64,000 nucleotides of DNA, taken from the NCBI RefSeq assembly GCF_050624435.1, contig NC_134539.1:48454001-48518000 (forward strand), in the 5' to 3' direction. Below the pieces are notes generated by a model. It made no database searches. It had not been told where the DNA came from and saw only the letters and a list, made by a program, of their open reading frames with translations. Within the stretch, counting starts at the first letter, position 1; each line of letters starts with the position of its first letter. Positions 22,600 through 34,400 of this stretch are shown here, one piece after another. Source of the DNA: Tenrec ecaudatus. Its lineage: Eukaryota > Chordata > Mammalia > Afrosoricida > Tenrecidae. The position numbers were made by a program, and so were the translations under genes.

Positions 22600-23130
22600 A
22601 AAAGTTAAAAATAAGTATTTAAAAGACCCAAATGAGAAACTTAAGATGGACAATTTTATGATATGATTAAAAAAAAACAACTCTTGGGGTAGGCTTTCAT
22701 AATATTGGGAAGGGCCTGAAAAAGAAGTCAGTGAAATTAAAGATACATCAATAGAAATTATCCTGCATAAAAGAAGAAAATGAACAGAGACTCGGAGACA
22801 CTGTCAGCAGGTCTAAGACAATAAGCCTTCATAATATAGTATAAAAGGCTCTGAAAGAGAAGAGGGAGAAAATGTCACAGAAAAATATTTGAGGAAATCA
22901 TGGCCCAAATCCCAAATTTGTCGCAACACATGCAAATGGAAGAATCTAAGCTAATTCCAGATAGGATGAACATGAAGAAAAGCGCCTCACAGTCAAAACG
23001 CTGAAATACAAAAATATGAAAAATCCAGAGGGGAGCCGGAGAAAAGTGACCCACGATGTTATCAGAAAACTTGGAGGCCAGAAGCAGTAGGGCGACATTA
23101 TAGTCCTGACACAAAAGAAACACCCAGAAA
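22600..23130 (+). mobile_element. Old L1/HAL1-like fragment
   Basis: TCCCAAATTTGTCGCAACACATGCAAATG, CAGATAGGATGAACATGAAG and CACAGTCAAAACGCTGAAA follow a mid-ORF1 L1/HAL1 pattern in sense orientation. Diverged and low confidence at the ends. Confidence 0.5.
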
Positions 23131-24504
23131 TGATTTACCTTGATGTTCAGAAAGGATTCTGCATTTAAAGATTATTCCGTTTCCAACGTCATGTATTTGA
23201 CCACCCCATAACCTAACATAGGTTTTTAAAACAGCACTTTTCCAGAACACTTTGAACAAAAATGGGATGCCTCTTAATCCATTAGTTTCCTCCCTGTTCT
23301 TTCCATTTTCAAATGAAGACACCAGTGCCGCTTAACTCTGACACACATTAAAACGTAAAACCCCCAATTAACATGATTTAGTTAAAAGGTTAATTATTCC
23401 ACTTTTCAAGCTAATTTTTACAAGTAATTAACCTAAAACCAGTGAGCATAAGCATCCTCACCTCCAAGGTTATCTTCCAAAGCAAATTTTCTTGGCAATT
23501 TCTAACACAGAAAATACTTGCACACCTCTGTGTTCACGGTCCTTCGAACTGCCTGTTGTTTCTGTACGGTCACGATGGAATCGCTTTTTACCAGAGCATT
23601 GGGTGTTTCGACCGTCGTGTCAGGGCAACCTTTCAGGGGAGTCCGTTTTGCTCTCTCGGGCCTTTGATCCAGTCATCTCTACCTTCTCCGGTCAGCTCAG
23701 AATAAAGCAGTAAGTTTTTTAGAAACGTGACTAGCTAAAAGCTTTGGAAGCTGAGCCATTTTCTAAGAGAACAAGTAAAAAGGAATTCATTACTTCAGAA
23801 GGACAGGTCATGCGGCTTTTATTGACTATGTGATACTTTCTTGGGCAGGGGTAGGATTTTCCTTTCAATAAGACTGTCACATGCTTAGCCAGCTGAGTAC
23901 ATATTGCAAGGGATTCTATGAAGACTTGGAATATAAAATACAAAAATCTGTTACATATACATTCATTTCACAACAGTGTGGACATTACAATGAGTGCCAC
24001 ATGTCAAAACAAGCCGTGGTTTTAACAAGCAGCACGAAGATGTTGCGGGAGCAGCACACAGGAGGGCCGAGACTGTTCACACAGTGCAGTCATTACCAGA
24101 GCACAGACCAAGGTCACAGCTTTTCCTGCTCTTTTTCTTGCTGGCAAGAACTCAAGTAAAAGATCGAAAGGGAAATCTATGGTAAAAGTTCAATTTTACT
24201 ATGCAGGTAAGACCGCATTCTTCCATATACACTGGGAAATAAGTTACAAACATTTAAGTTCACAGATCTTGATCATTAAAAAGGCAATGTGTTATTATCT
24301 ATTTCTTGTCATTTGGATTCCCACCTGCCAAGCTTCAGGTATCTTTTTCACATAGGGGAAAATTTTGTGATTAATGCATCTCATGTACTGACTTCTGCAG
24401 CAAGGAATTCGATAGTCGGACGCTCTAAGTCAGCTGCTTGTAAGCAGAGTAGCACGGAACATCTCTAGGGAGAAAATGTGATCCATTCAGAATCTCCAAA
24501 ACCC

Positions 24505-24700
24505 CAAAATGCACTGCCGTGAGTTGAACCCAACTCATAGAGGCTGTAAAACTGGGCAGAGCTGCCCGGGGGGTTTCTGAGGCTGTTAATCTTTACAGGA
24601 GTAGAAAGCCTTATTTTTCTCCAGAGAAGTGGCTGGTGGTTCCGAACTGCTGGACTGGTGGTTAGCAAGCAGTTCAACAAGTTGCCCACTACTCTACTAA
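24505..24700 (-). mobile_element. AfroSINE in ECPAS 3'UTR
   Basis: GTTGAACCCAACTCATAGAGG, GCCCGGGGGGTTTCTGAGGCTG, GAAGTGGCTGGTGGTTCCGAACTGCTG. Confidence 0.75.
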
Positions 24701-25983
24701 AGATATAAGCATACGGGTCCTTTAACCTCTTATACACCAGTGTCAACGCTGCACAATCACAAGCTGTTACGAACCCCTTTACACTTGTATGTACACATGG
24801 ACCTCAAACACACTGCATTGACAGGCAATGACATATGTTACATGTGCAAATGATTTCGCTGGTCAAAGTGAGGGCACTGGGTGTATTAATCAGAAACAAG
24901 CAATGAATGCTCAAATAAATGTTAACTAAACAGCACTAAGGTCCGGTGTCTTCGCACCACTCAGCACCAAGGGAGATTCCCTATATTAAATAATCAAGTT
25001 TCAAAAGCCTAAAATTTGATGAAGTTCAGTATTTGATGTGTGCCAAGAGAACATTTCTTCTCCATACACATGCGTTTTCTGAACATGCCCGACAGTACAT
25101 TCTGGCAAAGGACACTATTGCAGGTATTGTAAATGAAGTGAGAGGGCACTGCTGGCAAGGGGCAATACTAACCTATCCCAAAGACAAGTCCTGTGAGGCC
25201 GTAAGCTGTCTGAAAAATGCCCAAACTGACCTTTCTCCCCAACCAAAGTCATTCTCATGAATTTCCACAACAAGAGTCCTTAAAACTCACAAAGCCCAAG
25301 AGTACAAACACATTTTAGCATCTGTGAAATGGATGTTTGGTAATAAGCACCTATTACACTTTTTCATCTGTAAGCCTTTTCCAATCAGAAGCAATCCCAA
25401 ACATAACCAATAGATAGCCAGGTCGAAGAACCAGCTACAAGTGTTATTACAAACTTCAGTAGCAACCCAGTGTTATCAGAGAAATAATTTAGTGGGACTG
25501 AATAGCATGTAAAATGAGAAATACATCACACATACAGTATGTATTAGAGTTCATGAATTATTTATTTTTAAAAGATTTTATATTTTCTCTCTCACAAAAA
25601 ACACATGTCTTCTGGGCCATGATGGAAATAAAAAAACAACTTTTTTAAAAGACTAAACGTCACATTTAAAACAATGAAAGTACATTGGTCAATGCAGATG
25701 ACCACAAATTATCTAAGGGATCGGTGTTGCATGTAAAACAATCCGATAACTCTAAAATCCCACGGCGAACCATAGCATGTTCATCACACCAGGAGTACTT
25801 GCTTTTCCTCTACTCGACACCCTGGCAGGGGCACGCGCAGGCTGAGAGGTCAGAGAGAAATCCTCAGAGCATTTCTGTACTTGGAGTGGTGCCCTCTCAA
25901 AACGCTACTTTGAGAAAAGGCATCAGTAAAGGGGGAAACTAAATCCAAGGTGGCAAATTAAAATACTTTTAGACCCTCTAGAG

Positions 25984-26173
25984 CAGTGGTTCTCCACCTT
26001 CCTAATGCCGTGACCCTTAATACAGTTCCTCATGTGGTGGTGACCCCCAACCACAACATTATTTTCATTGCTACTTCATCACTGTCATTTTGTTACTGTG
26101 ATGAATCGGGCGACCTCTGTGAAAGGGTCATTCAACCCCCAAGGGGTCAAGACCCACAGGTTGAGAACTGCTA
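25984..26173. mobile_element. SPIN non-autonomous hAT transposon in ECPAS 3'UTR
   Basis: 190 bp. It starts CAGTGGTTCTCCACCTTCCT and ends CCACAGGTTGAGAACTGCTA, near-perfect terminal inverted repeats of the SPIN family. Internal CTAATGCCGTGACCCTTAAT and GTGGTGGTGACCCCCAACCA match the SPIN sequence I know. Flanks CTCTAGAG (25976-25983) and GTTTAGAG (26174-26181) are the 8-bp target duplication with two mismatches; the left copy fits the hAT target consensus NTCTAGAN. The family moved between tetrapods by horizontal transfer. Confidence 0.88.
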
Positions 26174-26504
26174 GTTTAGAGTGATGCTAGAAATCAGCAT
26201 AACAGCGGGTAGAAAAAGTTAAGTTGGCTTTAGCATTTAGATTATACATGATTTAAACCAAGATAGTCCGCTGTTGTGATTCTTGGATTTTGTTGGTGGT
26301 GTTTGGTGAAATAGGCAACCTGAGATAGACGGAGTAAGAATTTTGTCCTCATCTGCCTGTGAGAGAAGGACCCATCAAATTATGAGACGGAAGGATCTAG
26401 AAGGATGCTGAATAATCATTTTATAAAAATCACTCATCTAAAGACAAAACAATGTCTAGTCTTCGATTTTCAACATCTTCATGGTGCTTAGGTAACCAAA
26501 ACCA

Positions 26505-26678
26505 AACCAAACTTGCTACCATCGAGTTGATGCTGACGCACAGGGACCCTACAGGACAGGGTTGAACTGGCCTGGTGAGAGTATCAGAGACTAACTTTAC
26601 ACATTCTTTCCCCAGCGGAGCAGCTGGTAGGTGTGTGGTTAGCAGCCCATCGTAAAGCCCCTGCACCACCAGGGCCCC
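26505..26678 (-). mobile_element. AfroSINE in ECPAS 3'UTR
   Basis: CTACCATCGAGTTGATGCTGACGC, CAGCGGAGCAGCTGGTAGG, ends CCCTGCACCACCAGGGCCCC. Confidence 0.85.
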
Positions 26679-27384
26679 ATCGGGTCAGTCTGATTCTGGT
26701 CTGAAGAACCTAAGTACACCGCAACTCGAGAGTTTCCTGAGCAGGCCAGTTAGCACTGAGATGGCGACAGGTTAGGACAAGACTCTGGGTTCTGGCTTGG
26801 CACAGTCTGGGAAAGGAAATGATGCTATCTCATAGCCTATTTCTTTGGGGCATTTAGGAGGCAGGGAAACCCAAACAACCAGGATGGGATGTGAGCATGG
26901 TCAAACGCTGGGAAGAATGCAGCCAATTTCACTGAACACCTGATGCAGGAATTGCTGAATGGGAACCTAAGCTGTTTTGCAAAACCTTCACTAAAAACCT
27001 GTTATTTTAAAAATAACAAGGAGTTTCAACAAAGTGACTGATAGGGACTCTTAGATGCAGTTCTAAGATTCTTTTCCAGCTTGCTCTGCAACTTTTTCCA
27101 TTACATGCTTTCATAAATATCCCTTCTAAGAGCAACCGTTCTGCCAGTTTTACTCATACCTCTCTCAAACACCCAAGGTGCCATTAAGCTCACTCAGCCT
27201 TGATTCTTTAAAAACATCAAGGAAAATAAAGCTAATAGGGAACAAAATTTAAGGCATTTTTTTATTTTAGCCAAGGAATGATGCATGCTACAGATTAATC
27301 TTTTCTTTCCCCAACTGTTGTTTCAGAGAATGTCACATTTCAACCCCAATAAACATGGCACTTGTTTATCTCTCCCCTGCTAAC

Positions 27385-27524
27385 TCATTCCAGGTTTTCA
27401 AGTGTTTTCTTCAGTAACGACGCTTTCTCCTGCAGCTCGGGTCTGCTGTCCGTCTCCATCGTGGCTAGTGACTCCCTCAGGAGCACTCGGCATTCAGGGG
27501 TCAGACTTTCCCACTGCTTTGATT
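27385..27524 (-). CDS. ECPAS: ECPAS last coding exon with stop codon
   Basis: 140 nt plus 3'UTR, window residues 944-989, [40 protein letters not shown] and LENLE, then TGA. Acceptor TTCAG. The C-terminal sequence is nearly the same as human ECM29 as remembered. Confidence 0.96.
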
Positions 27525-28420
27525 CTGAATGAAAAGAACAACAGAAAATCAAAGAATCCATAAAGAACAAGAACAAAATCTAAATTACTTATTACTCTCT
27601 TTCTTCATGTACCTTAACCCCAAAATAGATACCCCAAATCAATCCTGTGATTATACACTTCAATATAGAGAAGGAACTTCAGAAAGTTCTTGGAAATATT
27701 TCCTTATCTGTCAATTCTAGTGTTGCACAAACTGTGAAGCCCCTTGTAATACATACACACTAATCTAAACCCTAATTATAGCATTACAGGTAGTTCATGG
27801 CCTCCCAGGATAGGCTACACCCGAGGAGCTACAAAGGACCAAGGCAGAACAGGCTGAGCGAAAAATGCCCCCTGAACAGCAACCGAAAAGGCCTTTTTAT
27901 AAGAGAGACTCAATTAAAGGAAAACAAAAACTTTGAACACTTTTTATATATGATTTTATTACACCCTTCTTTAAAAAAAATCAATGAACTATGTAAACAC
28001 TGACAATTTTAGAAAATCAGAAAGTACATTGGTCCTAAACCTTGTGGACAAGGCTCTCCACCACCTACCACAGTGGCTACAAGCAGGTTATTTCACTTCT
28101 TAGTTCCATGTCCTCAGGTACAAGCTTGTGGGAAAAAATTCTCTCATCTTCCCCAACCTTAATCTATGCATTTACAAAAACAAAAGAGGGCAAACTAAAA
28201 GAGGAAAGAAACCTTTTGAGGGCTGTAGTCCATATATGCTATGTAAAGTGCTAGCAGTATTTCTTTTACTATTGACACGAAAGACCAGTGAAAGAAACCT
28301 GCTTCTTGATAATTCAACTGCTTCAACTCAGGGACCTTGATAGGACAGAGGAACTGTTCTATGGGGATTCTGCAGCTGGTTGGTTTGAACTCATGACCTT
28401 GTATTGAACAGCCCAACATA

Positions 28421-28472
<52 letters not shown>

Positions 28473-31400
28473 ATATTTTTAAGGGAAGGAAAAACAATGG
28501 GATTAAACAAATCTGCAAACTCAGGTGGAATGTTTCCACCATGGCCACTTCTTGGTGCATCATGCTGTTGACTGACATATATATAGGATGTCTAGCATGC
28601 CACTGTCAGCCACTTCCTACAAATAACCAAGTAAAACTAGGATTCAAGCTGAAAACAAAAAAAAGATTACTACCTTGAGATAACTACAGGTTACAAACAT
28701 ATTAAAAGAATATAAAGTAGAAGAGTACCAAATTTAACACTAAATAAATTTAAGTTTTCATTCTGTACATTTTTTTTCTTTTTCTTTCTTTTTAAACATT
28801 TTATTAGGGGCTCATACAACTCTTATCACAATCCACACATACATCAATTGTGTAAAGCACATCTGTACATTCTTTACCCTCATCATTTTCAAAGCATTTG
28901 CTCTCCGCTTAAACCCTTTGCATCAGGTCCTCCTTTCCCCCAGCTCCTTCCCTGCTCCCCCCTCCCTCATGAGCCCTTGATAATTTATAGATTATTATTT
29001 TGTCATATATCTTGCCCTATCTGGCGTCTCCCTTCACCCCCTTCTCTGTTGTCCATCCCCCAGGGAGGAGGTCACATGTAGATCCTTGTAATCGGTTCCC
29101 CCTTCCCAACCCACTCACCCTCTACTCTCCCAGTATCGTCCCTCAACCCCTGGTTCTGGATCGCCCCTCACCCCCTGGATTCCCTGTGCCTCCAGCTCCT
29201 ATCTGCACCAGTATACAACCTCTGCTCTATTCAGACTTGCAAGGCAGAATACAGATCATGGTAGTTGGAGGGGAGGAAGCATCCAGGATCTGGGGGAAAG
29301 CTGTATTCTTCATCGGTGTTATATTGCACCCTGACTGACTCATCTCCTCCCCTAGACCCCTCTGTGAAGGGGCCATTTTGTACATTTTTATGGATACATG
29401 TGCATGTATATTAACTTGTACTTTAAAAATATTCATGTATACGAAAGCAAAAAATATTCCTAAAATACACACCCTAAAACTTCCCTGAGCGCTGCTCCCC
29501 CAGTCAGAGCTGTCTGGAGCTTACCTTCAAGCTTTCTGAGCAGTAATTCTACCACAGCTAAAGCTTCTGTTCTCACAGATGAGTAGGTCTTATTTTCTGA
29601 AAAAAAATCATACAGTTGGCATTATTGTCTTATGTGACTTAAAGACGCAACCTCCTAAACAGAATTAAAGTTACTAAAAGAAAGATGCTAATTATAATTC
29701 CAGGACAAGATAAACCTGTTTTTAAAAATAAGCTTCCCTTTGGTGATTTTTGTCATAGACTCTTAAAATGTGCTACACATGCATATTCCTTACTTTGAGA
29801 AAAGAAAAAAAGATCAACCATATAAAACAGTTGCCACAACCAATTATGTATTCAGAAGACTTATTTTAGTTGGAAAATATACTATCTCAAAGATAGACAG
29901 CTTCATATCATTCCTCAGAGTTTATTATGTCTCTGCTTATCTGATTAAAGAATATTATAGAGCATCATGCTTATTAAGCTCAGGATACCTGAGACCCATC
30001 AAAGACAAATCTGTTAGTTTCCAATTCTTTATCCATAAAGCATGCTCGCTATCTCAGTCACTGAAACTAAGATACGCTTCCTTGGTGACTCCTCTAGTCA
30101 TCGCATCTACCTAAAACCATCTACCTTAAAAATTAACATAAAGCCAGGCCCAGGACAGGCACATATAAGCATTTAACATCCTGTATTGCTAGAAAATTCA
30201 TTAAAAGAATGACGGTGAGCACCTAATAAAATGATTTAAAAAATAGAATGATGGTGACTTGTCAAAAAGATGCAAATGCTGCTAGCTTCAAGGTCTTCTA
30301 CAAGTAGAGAAGTTTAAGAATAAGTTAATGAATATAATGAATTATGAACCATAAGAGAAAACAACCCATGGGTCTACGCCTATAATCAATAAAGATTTGG
30401 GGGTGCGGGTAGGGGTGGAGCCGAGACGTTGCCTACAATGCCGCTGTTGTTGTTAGGTGTCATTGGGCCGGTTGTAACTCTTTGCAACCCTACACAAACC
30501 ACAACAAACAAGGCCAGTCCTGTGCCAGTCGCACAGTCACCGCTATGTCTGAGCCCACTGCTGCTGCAGCACCGCTCAAACTCATTGACCTCATCTAGCA
30601 CACGCCCTTCTCCAGGACAAGTCCAAAGAACTTGAGCTAGATGTCATGTCATCAATCAAGACACCTTTGTGCATTCTTCTGGCAGTCAAAGCTCTATGGA
30701 ATGTTCTTCACCATCATCATAATTCACAGGTCTTTATTTGTTCTCCAGGTGTCATGTGCTGATGAGATTTAAAATGTCATGGCTCGGTTGTTCTAAAATT
30801 GATGGCAGCACACAACTCTTTTTATATATTCAAACCACTGAACTATAGGGCAAGTGCATTATGTGTCAATAAAACTACTTAGAAAATAAATAACCACAGC
30901 TTCCTGAGCATGCAGTAGCTGAGTCCTGAAAGTGACATCTTAGCTTTTTGACGATTTAAAAAGGTCTTTTGCAGCAGATTTGCCCAACACAGTGCATGGT
31001 TTTCTTTCTTACATTTCCGTCTGTGGACACTGACTCTGGGCGGCTCCAAGTAAAATGGAATCTTTGACAACTCCAATTGTGGTAGTTTCATTATGGTACA
31101 TTGGGAACGGGGCACTAGAGAAACCAATCATAAACATGGAGAGCAGATGTTTGTTTGATCTCCCCCTCATGGTAGTTTTTCTTCTTGGGCTAGCCAGAGG
31201 TCAGCTATGGCACGCAGTTTACTGGGTTGGTTTACGGGAAGTTAAGCTTTTGATGATTTTGTTTGATTGTTGTGTTTGGCTATTCCTGTGTGAGAGTAGA
31301 AATCACCCCTTGAATGGCTCAGAAACCATGCTGCCTCGGGAAAATGGCTGACAGAAAGCCTGGCTTTGGCTTGATGCTATCAGAGGCTTAATCTCATATT

Positions 31401-34400
31401 TTGTATCAGTAGAATACTTTAGAAAAGGATTAAGATATAGAGAAGGATTCAGCTTAACTGTTTTAAGAATTGAGTTTAATATCTGATTTTACTTTGTTTA
31501 CACTAATTTCTTACGTTTATTATTGTTGATATAATGATTGATAGAAATGATTATTGAGAAGTATGAAAATAGAGCTTGTAGGCCCACTTGCCTTGAGCCA
31601 TTAAAATTTGTATCTTTAAATGGGCTTAGGTGAGGCCTGCAAAGAAGGCTCTGAAAAGATAAGCCCCACCCAGTGCTTTAGAGTATTCAGGATATTTGCA
31701 TTCCAAGAGTCTTGCCTAGATGCTGTTGACAGATTAAAGAAAAATGAACTCTGGCTTTCTGAATCTTGAACTAATGATTTTTGTCAGAAGCTGGGAAAAT
31801 CTGGAGCCCTGAAGAAACTCTCCACTTTACAACTGAACTGTTAAAGGGAGCCTGTGGGCACGCTTGAATGCTTGCTAGGTGACCAACAGGATCCACTTGT
31901 TGAGTGGAAGTGAGAGAAATGCAGTAATAAAGGCACAGGTTGAGCCTGGCCACTGAGACCAATGGACCTGGTTTACAGGAACTAGAGAGGATGAGAGTGG
32001 ATTGACTGGTCTGAAGTTCATGACCTAGACCAACGGGGTTGTTGAGAACTTGTGATGGGCCAGGTGACCAATGGACACCCTGGTGAGACTAAGTGAGGCA
32101 GCCTATATTGAGCTGACCAGAACCTGACCAGATGAAGAGAATTTTCAGCCTGTGAACTGGTGGTGCATACACGCTGTTGAGCTTATGGATGGATGGCCTA
32201 TCCCGGTTTGACTTTGCTTATGGAGGCAGACTTCACAAAATTCCAACTGGAATGAAGATTCTTCACATCAAAGAATATGATTGTCTCCTCAGAGCACGGG
32301 GTTGATATAAGTGGCAGTATAGAAATTGGTTACCCAAAATTGGGTGGATAAAGGCATGAAGCGGGCTGGCTTACAAACTTTCATAAGTGGGGGAATATAT
32401 TCCTAAGAATATGTTCATAGGATTATGGTGTAGGTGTCACTTAACTGCAATTGTTAGGCATAGGATATTTTTGCTTTGTCCACTTATAGAATGTTATGCT
32501 TAAATGAGGGTGGCACATATTGAAGTGTATGCATTTCAGCTTTATCCTCTGTGGTAGTTATATAATCTGTTGTCAATTTGAGACTTAAGAGTGAAGGGAT
32601 AGAGTGTAGCCTGTCAAGCAGGTCGTTGCTTGATGACCTAATTTGGAGCCGCTATTGCTGGAGGTGGGACACATGCTCACTCCCTGCAAGACATTCCGGC
32701 AGACAAGACACATGGCACTACAAGAGAGCCCTGGAGCTGAAGGAGCCAGTGCTGAGATGCTTCTACTGCCACCCAGTGGCCTGTGATCTTCCTGCACTTG
32801 GCATCATTGCATGTGTTGCCTAAGTCTGAAGAGGAATTTATAGATTGGTATCAGACATATGGACTAATATCAGACATGGACTTGATCTGGACTGGACTGT
32901 TTTCTCAATATTCAATTGCTCTAGTATATAAAGCTCTTTCTTATACACATGAGTATCTATGACTTTGTTTCTCTAGTCTACCTGGACTAACACACCAAAC
33001 TCTTCTCCCCTTATCATGATGCTGCTTGAAATCCAGTTGTGAGGATTTTTGCTTTCTTTCAGGTAAACTCCACGCTGAAGGTTGTAGTCCTTTAATGCTC
33101 GTATGCAAGTTCATCAAGTCCTTTTCACTTTCAATAAGCAAAGCTGTTATTATCTGCACATCACAGACTATCAAGTCTTCCCAGATGCTGTACTTCTCAT
33201 ATAAGACTCAGCTTCTCAGGTGATTTGTTCACATACAGATGGTGAAGCATGCAACCCTGTTCTGTGCAAACACAGTACCTTTGTTCTACTTCTAAATTAG
33301 CACACTGTTTTGGAATTCCCTTTTGTTTGCAATGTTATCTATAATCCCTATGATCCACAGTCAATTACCTTTGCATACCCAATGAGCAAGATAAAAGTGT
33401 TTCTGGTGCTCTTTGTTTTCAGCCAAGCTCCTCCTGACATCAGCAATACCTTTCTTCCCATGTCATTTCCTGAATCCTGGTTGTTTCTGTCAGTTCCTTG
33501 TCGATATACTGCTGTAACCATTTTAGAATTACCTTAACAAAATTTTATTTGCACGGTATATTAATGATACTGGTTAGATAATTTCCACATTCTGCTGACT
33601 CACTTTTCTTTAGAAAAGGCACACATGAGTTTCTTCTAGTTAGGTAGCTTTCTTCCAAATTTTCCCAGATCAGAGAGCACTTCCAGAACTGCATTTAGTT
33701 ATTGGATTATCTCAATGAGTATTCTGTCAATTCCTGGAGCCTTGTTTTCCACTAATGCCTTGGACTTTTTGAACGTCTTCCTTCGGTATCATCAGTTCTT
33801 GGCCTAAGACTCATCTGGAAATGGTTGACCGCTGACCAATTCTTTTTGATACGGTGACTCTATGTATTCCGTTCACCTTCATTTGATGCTTTCTGTGTCA
33901 TTCACTATCTTGCCATTCATAGAATCTTTCAATTCTTCAACTAGAGGCTTGAGTGTTTCCTTCTGCTTTCAGCTTGAGAAATGTAAGCATTGATTTTCTC
34001 ACTCCAAGCGTTTCCACATTACACTGTGGCACCTGCCTCCTTGAGCTACTTCTTTGAAATCGTTTGTTCAGCTCTTTGCTTCATCATTCCACTCGTTTTA
34101 GCTACTCTACACTCAAGAAAACATTTCAGAGTCCCTTCTGACACCCATTTTGATCTTGTCTTTATCTCCTGTCTGTTTAATGACCTTTACTTTCTTCTGA
34201 GAAGGTTGAGGATAAATGTGGAGGAAGTGCTGAGTTGGACAGTCAGCGTGCAGTCATATGAGTATAGATGGGTTCAAGAAAGAATTATCAATGCACATTG
34301 CATCTAAGGAGGACACTTCGAGGAGGTGAAAGGCTTATCAGACATCAGGAGAACAAAGCACTAATGATACAAAATATCTGAGCAATACTTTAACGAGATA

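Larger units (their letters stand above)
23818..27384 (-). other. ECPAS: Probable ECPAS 3'UTR
   Basis: Sequence after the ECPAS stop. The distal AATAAA on the minus strand (23818-23823, in CAATAAAAGCC) is my candidate end. Nearer AATAAA matches occur around 25561 and 27260, so a shorter UTR is possible. The stretch contains a SPIN transposon and two AfroSINEs. The end is inferred; transcript data would settle it. Confidence 0.45.

Noticed and set aside
28848-29338. Proline- and serine-rich frames in the ECPAS intron
   Set aside because: Inside the 28775-29378 retroposed repeat.
31630-32340. Possible LTR or internal retroviral fragment
   Set aside because: Only vague resemblance, with no paired ends, duplications or second copy in the window; left unassigned.
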